DNA of 64,000 nucleotides from JAAXKN01 sp036261625. GTDB lineage: Bacteria > Bacteroidota > Ignavibacteria > Ignavibacteriales > SURF-24. Under the pieces are notes generated by a model, which was not told the DNA's origin, did no database searches, and saw only the letters and a list, made by a program, of their open reading frames with translations. Shown here one piece after another: positions 1 through 9,507 of the stretch. The stretch's first letter is position 1. Each line of letters opens with the position of its first letter. Location: contig DATAKL010000010.1 of the NCBI GenBank assembly GCA_036261625.1, positions 1-64,000 of the forward strand. The letters run 5' to 3'. The position numbers were made by a program, and so were the translations under genes.

Positions 1-240
1 GGTTCCCGCACCCGCCCAAGGCGGGTTTGGTCACCCCGGGCTAAAGACAAAGCGCCCCTCATCGGGGCTTTGTAATTTGGACGTTTATTGATGCATTCTT
101 TTCATTGGCCTTTGGAAATCTATTAAGTTGACGCGTAAAGCCTTCGGCGTGCAGACGAAACCCTGGGCTACAGACAGAAAGCGGCTACGCCGTTCATTTT
201 TATATGCCTTTGGGTCTTGAGAAGCTGGTTTTGCATGCTG
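1..240. repeat. Non-coding edge with degenerate dispersed-repeat copies
   Basis: No gene is supported here. Two stretches look alike: about 34-60 and about 159-187 both read roughly ACCC(C/T)GGGCTA(A/C)AGACA followed by an AAAGCG-like tail. The first continues into a short hairpin (AAAGC-GCCCC..GGGGC-TTT, 49-73), and 12-27 holds a CCCGCC/GGCGGG hairpin. This looks like eroded dispersed repeat sequence downstream of the RND gene, which ends at 241. Whether the family is genome-wide cannot be seen from one window. Confidence 0.4.
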
Positions 241-3200
241 TTATTCCTTCTCGATTACTCTTAAAAATGTAGGCAGAACGATTAAAAGCAGCGGCATGGC
301 TATTATGAGTCCGCCTATAATTGCAATTGCAAGGGGCTGATGCATCTGCGCTCCGGTGCCGATACCGAGGGCAAGAGGAAACAGTGCTGCTATGGCGCCA
401 AAGGCGGTCATGAGTTTGGGCCTTAGTCTTGTTGAAATGGAATAAATGATGGATCCATCCACACCTGTTTTTTCGCGTTCGGCTTTATACTGAAGGTAGG
501 TAAAGATGGAGTTTTCTCCTATTATTCCAACAATCATTATCATGCCTGTGTAGCTGCCTACGTTAAGCGGTGTGCCTGTAAGGAAAAGCGCCAGTATGCT
601 TCCCGATGTTCCAAGGGCGGCAATGGCTATTATAAGCAGAGACACTTTTATGTTCCTGAAGAGGAAAAGAATAACTACAAAAACAAGGAAGCAGGAGGTT
701 ACGAGTATCATCAGAAGTTCATTAAAGGCTTTCTGCTGCTCAGCGTACGCCCCGCCGTATTCAATGTTATAGCCTGCAGGAAGTGAAAGGCCTGAAGAGA
801 TCTTCTGCTGAATTTCCTTTAATGTGCTCCCGAGGTCGCGGTTATTCAGCCTTCCGGTTACAGCAATCATAGGCTTAAGATTTTCGCGTTCAATTTCAGC
901 CACGCCTTTCAGTAACTTCACCTTTGCAAATTCACTCAAAGGCTTTGAAGTTCCGTTCGGAAGGAACACGGGCTCGCCGGCAAGGGCGTTTATAGAAAGA
1001 GGTTTTCCCTGCGACTCAAAAATTCTTATGTCGGTTAATTTATTACTCTCCAGTATGTTTCCCGCAACGCTGCCTTCAATCATATTCTGAACTTCATACT
1101 GCAGGTCGGCTGGCGACATGTTAAACTGCGCGAGCTTCGGGATGTCAGGTTCCACGATCATTTCAGGGCCGGCAATTGTAATGCCGTTAAATACGTCAGC
1201 CGTTCCGGGGACTTTTTCGATAATGCCGGCGGCTTTGACGGCAAGATTTTTAAGTACCTCCTGGTTATCTCCGTAGATCTTCACCTCGATGGGCTGCGTT
1301 GAACTCATAAGGTCGCCCAGCATATCGCCGATCACCTGACCGAAGTCCACCTTAAGTGCAGGCAGTGTCGATTCAATCTGGCCCCGGATAACATCGGCAA
1401 CATCCATTGTAGATTTTTTTCTGTCTTTCTTCAGCTGAATTAAGTAATCGCCGCGGCTCGGTTCAGTAATGAAGAATCCCATCTGGGTTCCGAGTCTTCT
1501 TGAAAAGCTTTCGATATCGGGTTCATGTTTGAGAATGTCGTCAACCTTCCTGAGCATTCTGTCGCTTTCCTCAAGTGAAGTGCCGGGAGGGGTATCGAAA
1601 TCGAGCACAAGGGAGCCTTCGTCCATTTCGGGCAAAAATCCGCTCGGGAGTTTGGGAAGTATAGTGACAGTTACAACAATGAGGAGGACGGAAAAGGCTC
1701 CAGCAATTAAGGGGCGTTTTATGAAATATTCCACCCACATCCTTTGCTTTACATCATGGCCTTTAGCTGAGACTTTGTGGGTTTGTTTTGAGAACAGGAT
1801 ATAAATTACCGGAAGTCCGATCCAGGTTACAAAAAATGAGCAGACGAGTGTAATAATCATTGTATTTGTCATTACCTTAAAGTAAGCCCCTGCTACTCCG
1901 CTCATTAAAACGAAGGGAAGAAAAATAACAATAGTTGAAAGCGAGGAGCCCACCATGGCAGGGAAAAGGTATTTCACGGCCGCATTTACGAGCTTAAAGC
2001 TGCTTTCCGAAGGGTGTTCCTCGTGAGTGCGGTGGATCTGTTCGACGACTACAATTGCGTCATCAATGATAAGGCCCACGGCTGCGGCAATGGCGCCTAT
2101 TGTCATAATGTTAAATGTGTAACCCGCGGCATAAAGAACAATTATTGTAAGAGACAAAGTTACAGGTATGGTAATAAGTACAACGGAACTTGCCTTGACT
2201 GATCGGAGAAATATGACGGTAACAATTATTGCCAGCAGGAGCCCCACCCACAGAACGTCCCTCAGGCTCCGGATCGAATCATTTACAAAATCGGCCTGGT
2301 TGTAGTAAGGCTTAAGTTCGACCCCTTTGGGCAGAATGGTGCTTAATTTTTTAACCTGCCGCTGAACCTCTCCTGCCACATTGATGAGGTTAGTGTTGGG
2401 CTGTTTCAAAACAGCAATTAAAGGGACATCCTTACCGTTTGCATTAATCTTTACGTATTCTTTTTTCTCGGCCGCTTCAACACTTGCAATGTCCTTTATC
2501 TGAACGGCCCGCTGAGGAGTATTTTTTATAATGAGGTTCTCCAGGTCCTCCTTATTTTTTACTGATGTGTTTGTGATGCTTAGGTAGAGCCTGCTGTAGT
2601 CTGAAATATATCCGTTGGAGGTTAGCAGATTGCTTTCTGAAATGGCTGCAGAGACAGCCTGCGGTGTAATTCCCAGGCTGCTCATTCTTACGGGGTCGAG
2701 CATGATGTGGTACTCCTTGGTTTTTCCGCCCGTAATTGCAACCTCGGAAACGCCCTCAATTCTTGAAAGGAAGGGTTTGACCGTATATTCGGCAATCTGC
2801 CTGAGCTCGATCTGCGACTTTCCGGTTCCTTCGAGCGAGTAGCCCATTACGGGCAGAATTGAAGGATTCATCTTTTCGACTGTAATGCTGATCCCCTGAG
2901 GAAGGTCCTGCTTTATGGCATTGATCTGCGATTCAATTCTCTGCTTGCCAAGATCCACATCCGAATTCCAGTCCATGAATGCCGAAATCTCGCAGCTGCC
3001 GCGGCTGGTGGTGCTCCTTAGGAGCATCAGGTTCTGGACTTTCTTAATTGAGTTTTCAAGCGGAACCGTTACGCTTACCATCATTTTATCTACCGGCTGT
3101 TCTCCTGCCTCGGCGATGATTTTGATTTTTGGGAATGTAATATCGGGGAATAAACCGGACTGAATATTTATAAGCGAGAATATTCCGCCTATGAGCACAA

Positions 3201-3252
3201 AAAGGAGAATAGCAGCAATTGGGCCTTTATATGACGTATAAAACTCTTTCAT
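241..3252 (-). CDS. RND family efflux transporter, inner-membrane permease
   Basis: A 1003-residue proton-driven pump of the AcrB/CusA superfamily, the cytoplasmic-membrane part of a tripartite exporter. The first membrane helix lies near residues 11-31. The two-repeat layout is visible: long periplasmic loops, then clustered helices near 330-500 and 850-1000. The TM4 segment LIIDDAIVVVEQ carries the paired Asp of the proton relay, closer to hydrophobe/multidrug (HAE) pumps than to CusA. Length is typical or slightly short. It is the last gene of TolC -> adaptor -> pump, 17 bases after the adaptor stop. ATG at 3252 has AAGG just upstream. Substrate is not readable from sequence; the nearby two-component pair suggests metal or envelope-stress control. 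Confidence 0.9.
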   Translation of the reverse strand: MKEFYTSYKGPIAAILLFVLIGGIFSLINIQSGLFPDITFPKIKIIAEAGEQPVDKMMVSVTVPLENSIKKVQNLMLLRSTTSRGSCEISAFMDWNSDVDLGKQRIESQINAIKQDLPQGISITVEKMNPSILPVMGYSLEGTGKSQIELRQIAEYTVKPFLSRIEGVSEVAITGGKTKEYHIMLDPVRMSSLGITPQAVSAAISESNLLTSNGYISDYSRLYLSITNTSVKNKEDLENLIIKNTPQRAVQIKDIASVEAAEKKEYVKINANGKDVPLIAVLKQPNTNLINVAGEVQRQVKKLSTILPKGVELKPYYNQADFVNDSIRSLRDVLWVGLLLAIIVTVIFLRSVKASSVVLITIPVTLSLTIIVLYAAGYTFNIMTIGAIAAAVGLIIDDAIVVVEQIHRTHEEHPSESSFKLVNAAVKYLFPAMVGSSLSTIVIFLPFVLMSGVAGAYFKVMTNTMIITLVCSFFVTWIGLPVIYILFSKQTHKVSAKGHDVKQRMWVEYFIKRPLIAGAFSVLLIVVTVTILPKLPSGFLPEMDEGSLVLDFDTPPGTSLEESDRMLRKVDDILKHEPDIESFSRRLGTQMGFFITEPSRGDYLIQLKKDRKKSTMDVADVIRGQIESTLPALKVDFGQVIGDMLGDLMSSTQPIEVKIYGDNQEVLKNLAVKAAGIIEKVPGTADVFNGITIAGPEMIVEPDIPKLAQFNMSPADLQYEVQNMIEGSVAGNILESNKLTDIRIFESQGKPLSINALAGEPVFLPNGTSKPLSEFAKVKLLKGVAEIERENLKPMIAVTGRLNNRDLGSTLKEIQQKISSGLSLPAGYNIEYGGAYAEQQKAFNELLMILVTSCFLVFVVILFLFRNIKVSLLIIAIAALGTSGSILALFLTGTPLNVGSYTGMIMIVGIIGENSIFTYLQYKAEREKTGVDGSIIYSISTRLRPKLMTAFGAIAALFPLALGIGTGAQMHQPLAIAIIGGLIIAMPLLLIVLPTFLRVIEKE

Positions 3253-3269
3253 AGCCTTGATCTTATTTC

Positions 3270-4202
3270 TTACTTGATCTTATTTTTAATTATAATTTTG
3301 GCCGTATCGGGCAGGCCGTATGCGCCCTCGGAGATGAACCTGTCATTCATGTTTATCGGAGGCTCCAGTATCTGAACCAGGCTGTCTGTCTCAATTCCTT
3401 TTTTGACATTAAGTCTGACAGCCAGGCTGTCGTTCAAGGCTTTCATTACCCAGAACTCAGTTTGTGTCTCGTTTGAAACCAGGGAAGACCTGGGCAGTGC
3501 CACGGCATTGCCGGCATGTTTTACGGGTACTTTAACGCTCAGGTTCAGATTTGCAGGAATTTCCATAAAAGGAACTGCTTCAAGTATAAAGGTCTGAGTC
3601 TGGTTTGCCGGATCAATTGAAGGAATCTTTCTGATCACCCGTGCCTGGTGTACCCGCCCGTCGGGAAGTCTGAGGCTGTAAGTATTAGAAGAACTGATAA
3701 GCGAGGCATAGCGGAAGGGAACATTCAGCAGAATCTTTAGTGACCTGGGTTCCACTATAAGGGCCAGTTTATCCCCTTCGGAAACGTAATTCCCCTCCTG
3801 AAAATCCAGTTCCGTCAGGACCCCGTTTGTACGCGAATACAGTTTTACGAGTCCCGAGAACTTTCCGACTCCGTAATTAACACCTGCGCTGTCTGAGGCG
3901 CTTGATTCCTTTGTCCTCATAAGAAAAATAACGTCTCCACTATGGATGGGGTCGCCCGGATTTTTATAGCTTTTAACAATATATCCTGCAAAAGTTGCGC
4001 GGATGGCCTCCTGGCTCTGAAAAGTTGTAGTGGCATTCAGGTCGATATATTCAGTCATATTTTGAATAACCGGATGAATTAAGCTGACAGAAGCGCCTTT
4101 GAATTCAGAAGTCTTTTCTTCTTCCGGGTCCTGCTTTGCACAGGAACTCAGAAAGAGCAATGATAACAAAAGGATTAAGATATTATTTTGGAGAAATTTC
4201 AT
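3270..4202 (-). CDS. RND efflux periplasmic adaptor (HlyD/MFP family)
   Basis: Membrane fusion protein linking the RND pump to the TolC-like channel. From the preferred ATG at 4202 it has 310 residues. A TTG five codons upstream (4217) is possible but would overlap tolC. The start MKFLQNNILILLLSLLFLSSCAK is a lipoprotein signal with lipobox LSSC, so the mature protein is probably lipid-anchored, as in AcrA. Barrel-sandwich (lipoyl-like) halves follow around residues 70-160, then a beta-barrel domain. The helical hairpin is short. It starts 2 bases after the tolC-like stop, so translation is probably coupled. Specificity unknown. Confidence 0.85.
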   Translation of the reverse strand: MKFLQNNILILLLSLLFLSSCAKQDPEEEKTSEFKGASVSLIHPVIQNMTEYIDLNATTTFQSQEAIRATFAGYIVKSYKNPGDPIHSGDVIFLMRTKESSASDSAGVNYGVGKFSGLVKLYSRTNGVLTELDFQEGNYVSEGDKLALIVEPRSLKILLNVPFRYASLISSSNTYSLRLPDGRVHQARVIRKIPSIDPANQTQTFILEAVPFMEIPANLNLSVKVPVKHAGNAVALPRSSLVSNETQTEFWVMKALNDSLAVRLNVKKGIETDSLVQILEPPINMNDRFISEGAYGLPDTAKIIIKNKIK

Positions 4203-4204
4203 TT

Positions 4205-5497
4205 TTACCAGTTCCAATAGTTAAATTGATTTATGGCCTGCTGATAGTTTGTATAGGTCTGGATCTCAGTCTTTTTAAGGTCGAGAAAATTCCGGAGGAT
4301 TGTTATGAATTCAATCATCGTCAGCTGTCCCTGCCTGAGTTCCGAACGCGAGAGTCTTATAATCTGTTCATAATCTTTTATCTGACCGTTTATTGCATTC
4401 ATATTGCGGGAAAGAGCAGAAAGCTGACTTGAAGTTTCATTCTTCTTGTTTTGGATAGTGACTCTTTGATTTACTTTCTGCAGGCCGAGGATATCTGCCG
4501 AGACAGCGGACTGCTGACGTGTTATGTTCCTCTGGCCGCCGTCGAAGATGGGATAAGAGAAATTAAGGCCCGCACTTATTCCGAATTTTCTTTGTATACC
4601 TGTAAGTTCAACAGCATTAAGCCCGGCATTTGCAAAAATGCTCAGCTGGGGGAGGTATTTTGTTTCAAGCACTTTCTGCCGGCTTACTATAAGCATGCTG
4701 TCTATTGAATACTTCCTCAGGAAGTTCGATTCATTTACGGGGTCCCTCTTTTTAAGGTCCGCATGGGTAAGTTCCACCAGTGCCGTGTCGGTGATGCCGC
4801 ATGAGGTATTTAGTTCATACAGGTTTGTTTTATAGCTGCTGAGGGCCTCCAGGGAGGCGATCTCCTGATTTGCAAGTTCAACTTTAAGCAGCAGGTAATC
4901 GGACTGTTTTGCGAGTCCCCTGAGCATTAAAGCCCTTGTCAAGTCCAACTGCTGTCTGACTGTATCGATCAATGCTTCCGACAGGTAGTATAGCTCTTCG
5001 GCCTGGTAGGTAAGGATGTACTGATCGGTTATGTCTTTTTCCAGATTATGCTTTACTGTTTGAATTGCGTGTTCAGTGCTTGTGATCTGAAGGCCGGTCT
5101 GCATATCGTAAGCGTTCGTAAGTCCGCTGTTAAAAATATTTTTTGAGAGGTTTACCTGTGCCGAATAAAGTCCGCCGTTTGTAACTGAAGCGTCGTAGCC
5201 GATTGCCGTTGGCTGCGGTGCAGTTGTTACGAGTTCATTATTATTGAAGTAAGGGGCAAAGAGGTAATTGGCCGTAAGAGAAACCTGGGGAAGACTAAAC
5301 TCTGCATTATTGAGCTGCCGGTCCAGTCGTATTATCTGAATGCTGCTCTGGTTTTCTTTTATGGCAGGGCTGTTCCTCAGGGCGGCAGAGAGGTAGTACT
5401 GCAGGTTATTCTGCGCTGAAAGCCGGATATTTACCATTAAGATAAACAGCAGAATTAACAAGAAAAATGAAAAGGCTTTTACATTCAATATTTTCAT
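4205..5497 (-). CDS. TolC family outer-membrane efflux channel
   Basis: Outer-membrane factor of the tripartite exporter. It has 430 residues from ATG at 5497; a TTG at 5518 would add seven. An N-terminal hydrophobic signal segment (about 5-28, ending RLSAQ) is followed by two similar halves rich in long amphipathic helices (for example NLEKDITDQYILTYQAEELYYL and the later ISAGLNFSYPIFDGGQR segment). The latter resembles the beta-strand region of OEP proteins. First gene of the tolC-adaptor-pump operon. A strong hairpin (5584-5620) separates it from the PepSY-like gene upstream. Confidence 0.88.
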   Translation of the reverse strand: MKILNVKAFSFFLLILLFILMVNIRLSAQNNLQYYLSAALRNSPAIKENQSSIQIIRLDRQLNNAEFSLPQVSLTANYLFAPYFNNNELVTTAPQPTAIGYDASVTNGGLYSAQVNLSKNIFNSGLTNAYDMQTGLQITSTEHAIQTVKHNLEKDITDQYILTYQAEELYYLSEALIDTVRQQLDLTRALMLRGLAKQSDYLLLKVELANQEIASLEALSSYKTNLYELNTSCGITDTALVELTHADLKKRDPVNESNFLRKYSIDSMLIVSRQKVLETKYLPQLSIFANAGLNAVELTGIQRKFGISAGLNFSYPIFDGGQRNITRQQSAVSADILGLQKVNQRVTIQNKKNETSSQLSALSRNMNAINGQIKDYEQIIRLSRSELRQGQLTMIEFITILRNFLDLKKTEIQTYTNYQQAINQFNYWNW

Positions 5498-5583
5498 GGT
5501 TAAAGCTATAACTTTCAAATTGTGGAAAGAATGAGTAAAATACTCAGTAAACCTTTGGCTAATTTAATGAATTCGTGAAATAT

Positions 5584-5620
5584 TATAAAGCACAGCCACA
5601 TAAAGAGGCTGTGCTTTATA
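5584..5620 (-). terminator. Perfect 14-bp stem hairpin after PepSY-like gene
   Basis: TATAAAGCACAGCC at 5584-5597 pairs exactly with GGCTGTGCTTTATA at 5607-5620 around a 9-base loop. It lies just downstream of the stop of the gene at 5653-6192 and upstream of the tolC-like gene. It probably ends the former transcript, possibly in both directions. There is no long T tract, so attenuation is an alternative. Confidence 0.6.
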
Positions 5621-5652
5621 TGAAGTCTTAAATTTGGCAAAGGGCGTTGAAC

Positions 5653-6192
5653 TTATTCATTTTCTTCGCCTGATTCCTTTTCCTCTTTGGACTCTTTTTT
5701 GTGCCTGGAGCCTTTAATTTCCTTCGCAATTACTTTCCCATTCTTATCAAGCACTAATTCCATGGAGCTCGCGGCATCCTTTACCATCAGCTCAAAATTT
5801 TCGGTACCGTTTTTCGTGACTTTTTCAGCAGAAGTAATCTTTCCTTTGGGCGATTCCTTCTTAACGGTTGAAATTACAGTGGCGGGAAGATCATTGTTTG
5901 AAATCTTTTCTTCAATTTCCGCCACTTTCCCGTCGGGCAGATAAAGAAGGTCCCTTTTTACCTTGCCGTCGACGCTTTCTATCTCATAAAATGTTTTGCC
6001 TTCTTCAACTTCTTTGCCTGAACCCTTAATGACCGCATTCGGATAGGCTTTCTTAAATGAATCGAGAACGGCCTGGGGGACATTTTTTTTTACATCTTTT
6101 TTCTTTGACTGGGCATTGGAAGAAAAAGATATTGTAAGAGTTAGGACTGCAGCTGTTAAAGCTACTTTTGAAATATAACCGATGTTTTTCAT
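5653..6192 (-). CDS. PepSY-like periplasmic protein
   Basis: Small exported protein of 179 residues. The ATG at 6192 is chosen because MKNIGYISKVALTAAVLTLT..SSNAQ is a clear signal peptide; the open frame extends upstream to 6399 but that part reads through a hairpin. The mature part has two PepSY-like repeats (VPQAVLDSFKKAYPNA.. near residues 35-50 and LPATVISTVKKESPKG.. near 105-120), each followed by a beta hairpin. This matches the PepSY-like/DUF2874 proteins of Bacteroidota. The C terminus is a charged Lys/Glu tail. It lies between the kinase and the efflux operon, so a periplasmic accessory role in sensing or efflux is inferred only. Confidence 0.7.
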   Translation of the reverse strand: MKNIGYISKVALTAAVLTLTISFSSNAQSKKKDVKKNVPQAVLDSFKKAYPNAVIKGSGKEVEEGKTFYEIESVDGKVKRDLLYLPDGKVAEIEEKISNNDLPATVISTVKKESPKGKITSAEKVTKNGTENFELMVKDAASSMELVLDKNGKVIAKEIKGSRHKKESKEEKESGEENE

Positions 6193-6305
6193 AATACACC
6201 CGTAAATGTTGTTTGAATAATTGATTAACTGTACAGGTAAACTTAAGAAGTGAATATGAAAATAATATGAAAGCCGTGTAAGTGTGTGAAATTTTTCCGG
6301 GGAAT

Positions 6306-6348
6306 ATTGCTGAAAACCCGGGCAAGAAGGATCCGGGTTTTCAGCAAT
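6306..6348 (-). terminator. Perfect 16-bp stem hairpin after sensor kinase
   Basis: ATTGCTGAAAACCCGG at 6306-6321 pairs exactly with CCGGGTTTTCAGCAAT at 6333-6348, with an 11-base loop, immediately downstream of the kinase stop (6356). Probable terminator or processing hairpin for the response regulator/kinase transcript. The flank lacks a clear T run. Confidence 0.6.
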
Positions 6349-6355
6349 CAGCCTT

Positions 6356-7726
6356 TCATGCGGGCAGATCGATGGTAAACCTTGTTCCCGAGTGTACATC
6401 GCTTTCGACAGAAATTGAACCCTTATGCAATTCCACGAATTCTTTGGCTATAGTAAGGCCCAGGCCGTTTCCTTTTATTACTGAATTAACGGCATTGGAC
6501 CGGTAAAAGCGGTCGAATATGCTGTTAAGTTCAGAAGGTTTGATCAAAATTCCGAAGTTGACAAATGTAATGTTTATTCTGCCGCGGGATTTTTCCATGA
6601 TGATTCTGACGGCAGAGTTATCGGATGAATATTTTACGGCATTATCTATCAGGTTGATAAAAACACTTTTTAATTTATCCCTGTCGGCATTTATCTCAAC
6701 GGGTTCATCAATCCGAAGGTCAAGGGAAATATCCCTTCCGCAGGCTGCTTTTCTCATGAACTGAATGCTTTCAATGAGGAGTTCATCAAGCCGCACGGGC
6801 TCCAGATTCAGGGAATGCTGCGAGGAGTCGAGTTTAGCCAGAGTCAGTAACGAAGTTGTCAGCTTCGAGAGGCTCTCAATTTCCAGAAGTGCCGTTCTGA
6901 TACTTTCCCTGTCAGGGCTTTCGGTTAGTTTATTTTCCAGCAGTTCCAGTTCAGTCTGCAGAATTGTAAGCGGGGTTCTGATTTCATGCGAAGCATCTGA
7001 GATGAACTGGCGGTGGCTCTTAAAGGAGTCGTCAAGCCGGCTGATCATTTCATTCAAAGTGCTGCCGAGGTAAAATATTTCATCTTTTGTGGCGGGTAAT
7101 TCCAGCCTTTTATCCAGACTTTTAACGGAAATTTCTCTGGCTGTGCGCGACATTTTCACGACAGGCTTAAATGCCGCCCTGGAGATCAGCCAGGCTGTAA
7201 AGCCCGCAATGACAAGGGCAAAGGGAATAATAACGGACATGATAAAAAGGAGACGGCTTAGTGAGTTATCTGTCTGTTTCATTGATGCCATAACCTGAAG
7301 GGCATATTCAATTTTCCCATTACATTCGACACCGCTCCAGTAGGAGCGGTAGTTACTGCCGGAAGGCGTTTTAATTGTTTCAGTTACAGGCCTGTTTAAT
7401 ATTGCACTTTCCCATTTCTCCTTATCACCGGCAAGTGAATCTGAAAGGATTTTATTGCCTTTGCTGTCGTAGAGGGCAAGTCTTACATCCTGAAGCCCTT
7501 CGGCTTTTACAGACCTTAGTTCCACTGGATTGATGTAGTTTTCATCCGAAGCCTGTTCTTCAATTTCAGACTGAAGCACTATGGAATAGCTTTTTATGCT
7601 GCTGTCGATCCTTTCAGTTTCATTTTGCCTTATGCTCTGATAAATTATAAAGGCAAAGATTATAAGCACGATGCCGAAAATTAAGGTATAAGCAAATATG
7701 AGTTTCTGTTTAATAGAAAGAGTCAT
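6356..7726 (-). CDS. Two-component sensor histidine kinase (CusS/heavy-metal type)
   Basis: 456-residue membrane sensor. TM1 lies near residues 9-29 and TM2 near 159-182, enclosing a roughly 130-residue periplasmic sensor domain. HAMP runs about 180-235. HisKA has the phospho-acceptor His247 in SDASHEIRTPLTIL. The HATPase has N box INLIDNAVKYS, a G1-type FGILI segment and a GNGLGL box. It overlaps the response regulator stop by 4 bases (7723-7726), so the pair is co-translated. The arrangement is that of CusRS/CopRS-like systems beside RND exporters, so metal or envelope sensing is inferred, not shown. Confidence 0.88.
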   Translation of the reverse strand: MTLSIKQKLIFAYTLIFGIVLIIFAFIIYQSIRQNETERIDSSIKSYSIVLQSEIEEQASDENYINPVELRSVKAEGLQDVRLALYDSKGNKILSDSLAGDKEKWESAILNRPVTETIKTPSGSNYRSYWSGVECNGKIEYALQVMASMKQTDNSLSRLLFIMSVIIPFALVIAGFTAWLISRAAFKPVVKMSRTAREISVKSLDKRLELPATKDEIFYLGSTLNEMISRLDDSFKSHRQFISDASHEIRTPLTILQTELELLENKLTESPDRESIRTALLEIESLSKLTTSLLTLAKLDSSQHSLNLEPVRLDELLIESIQFMRKAACGRDISLDLRIDEPVEINADRDKLKSVFINLIDNAVKYSSDNSAVRIIMEKSRGRINITFVNFGILIKPSELNSIFDRFYRSNAVNSVIKGNGLGLTIAKEFVELHKGSISVESDVHSGTRFTIDLPA

Positions 7727-8400
7727 TCCGATTTCTCCGCGAACATGTAGCCTGCCCCTCTGATGGTATGAATGAGCTGTTTTGAAAAGCCGTTATCCAT
7801 TTTTTGTCTTAAGAATTTAATATAGGATTCAATAATATTGCTTTTGGGGTCGAAATTCATATCCCAGAGATGTTCAGATATCATTTCTCTTGAAAGTATG
7901 CGGTCGGGGTTCAGCAAAAAGAGTTCGAGCAGCGAGAATTCCTTTGCGGTAAGCATTATTTCTTTATTCTCGCGCAGAGCCTTATGTGTATTCTGATCCA
8001 GGGAAATGCCGTATTTGGAAATGACAGTGCTTCTCACCTTGCTGTTGCGTCTGATAATTGAGCGAAGCCTGGCCAAAAGCTCGCCGAAGTGAAACGGTTT
8101 TGCCAGGTAATCATCGGCGCCGTTATCGAGGCCCTTGATCTTATCGGTCACATCATCAAGTGCAGTCAGCATTAGAATCGGTGTGAGTATCTTCTCATTT
8201 CTCAGCTTCCGGCAGGTCTCAAAGCCGTCCTGCAGGGGCAGTCTTACGTCCAGAACAATTGCATCATAGTCGTTTATTTTCGCCAGGCTTTCCCCCTGTA
8301 TGCCGTCAAAGGCCTGGTCTACGGCAAAACTCTCCTGCCTGAGTCCTTTCGAAAGGCCGTCGGATATTTTTTTATCATCTTCGATTATAAGGACTCTCAT
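7723..8400 (-). CDS. OmpR/PhoB family response regulator
   Basis: 225-residue DNA-binding regulator, cognate to the kinase that overlaps its stop. Receiver domain at 1-115: acidic pair E7/D8/D9, phospho-acceptor Asp51 in IVLDVRLPLQDG, switch Thr in MLTALDD, and Lys in DDYLAKPF. The winged-helix effector at about 130-222 ends IHTIRGAGYMFAE, typical of this family. It is the first gene of the minus-strand regulator-kinase-PepSY-efflux block and probably activates the downstream exporter genes. No operator could be assigned with confidence. Confidence 0.9.
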   Translation of the reverse strand: MRVLIIEDDKKISDGLSKGLRQESFAVDQAFDGIQGESLAKINDYDAIVLDVRLPLQDGFETCRKLRNEKILTPILMLTALDDVTDKIKGLDNGADDYLAKPFHFGELLARLRSIIRRNSKVRSTVISKYGISLDQNTHKALRENKEIMLTAKEFSLLELFLLNPDRILSREMISEHLWDMNFDPKSNIIESYIKFLRQKMDNGFSKQLIHTIRGAGYMFAEKSE

Positions 8401-8731
8401 TTTATATTCCCATTGAAAAAGTTATTCAGTTTGCCCAAATTCATCTGCCTGCCCGAATTCATCAGCGAAAAATTATGCAATTTGTTAAGACGATGCAATG
8501 CATGAAAATTGACAGCCGGGGCAGTTTATTTTTTTTCTGTAATTACCGTTGTCCATTTTTACACTGCTAATTTAAGATAAAAGATGAAAATAATATGAAA
8601 ATGCCTCCCTTGGGTACTGGCAGAAAGGCTGAGCATCCGGGCTTTGCAGAAAAAAGCCCGGGCATCCCGTGGGGGATGCTCAGGTTCTAAAAATGCTTTA
8701 ATAATATATAATAAGTATTTTGAAAAGGGAA
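8401..8731. other. Intergenic region with nested hairpins
   Basis: No gene is supported. CTGAGCATCC (8629-8638) pairs with GGATGCTCAG (8674-8683). Within it CCGGGCTTT (8637-8645) pairs with AAAGCCCGG (8653-8661). This nested structure lies directly downstream of the cytochrome gene, read leftward, and is its probable terminator. The rest, an AT-rich stretch around 8520-8620, should hold the promoter of the response regulator gene. Confidence 0.5.
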
Positions 8732-9334
8732 TTACTTTCCTGCTTTAGTTGCCTGTGCAACCATATTTGGCGGAATGGGGTCGGGCACCTTATTGTCAAT
8801 TGGTTTAAGTGATTTTAAGTATGCAAATACAGCCTTCAGGTCCTCGTCTTTCATCTGTCCTATGCTTTGCCACGGCATGGGAGGCAGTATGGGGCGGCCG
8901 CTGCCCATATGTTTACCTTCCTTTAAAGCCTTTAAGAATACATTTTCATCCCAGGCACCAATTCCTGTCTGGCCGTCAGGAGTGAGATTTGCGGCAAAAG
9001 AAATTCCCCAGGGGCCTGCCCAGGCAGTAAGATCCATGCTGGCAAAGATCCATTTTGAGTTTGTAATGGTTGTATCAACAGGCGCAAGTGCTTCGCCGGC
9101 AGGGTGGCCGGAGAGGAGTTTTGCAGAGTCGGGTACAGGTCCCTGTGCCGTCATTATTTTGGGTGAATGGCAGTCGTTGCATCCGCCGACATTAACCAGG
9201 TACTTTCCGTAGGAGACCTGTTCGTCGTGCGACATTTTCTTATTCTCTTTATTCTGGTTAGAGCACTGAAGCTGTGTAATGACAAAGGCAAAGCCTGCCA
9301 GAATAAGCATAGCAATCGATAGATTTTTTCTCAT
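8732..9334 (-). CDS. c-type cytochrome, single haem, probable lipoprotein
   Basis: 200-residue exported electron carrier. N-terminal hydrophobic segment (4-20), then TQLQC with Cys24 as likely lipidation site. Haem attachment motif CNDCH at residues 52-56. The C-terminal part (MPPMPW.. and DEDLKAVFAYLKSLKPI) is the usual cytochrome c tail with Met candidates for the second axial ligand, resembling the cytochrome subunits of membrane dehydrogenases. ATG at 9334 is preceded by AGGAT. No oxidoreductase partner gene is adjacent, so the donor and acceptor are unknown. Confidence 0.8.
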   Translation of the reverse strand: MRKNLSIAMLILAGFAFVITQLQCSNQNKENKKMSHDEQVSYGKYLVNVGGCNDCHSPKIMTAQGPVPDSAKLLSGHPAGEALAPVDTTITNSKWIFASMDLTAWAGPWGISFAANLTPDGQTGIGAWDENVFLKALKEGKHMGSGRPILPPMPWQSIGQMKDEDLKAVFAYLKSLKPIDNKVPDPIPPNMVAQATKAGK

Positions 9335-9507
9335 ATTTTTATCCTCTCTTCATTGTTTCATAATAGACAAACTATTTACTGAAATATACGGCCCCGAAAT
9401 TCAGGGACTTTAATAACGTATATACATTTGGCCTAATATTCAATTATGTCCCGATTTTTGGGACAATTGAGAGGGGGAGGAAAGAGATTTTCGGGCTGGC
9501 GACTAAA

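Noticed and set aside
5653..6399. Long form (248 codons) of the PepSY-like gene
   Set aside because: The extra N-terminus would be translated through the upstream kinase terminator hairpin and would bury the signal peptide.
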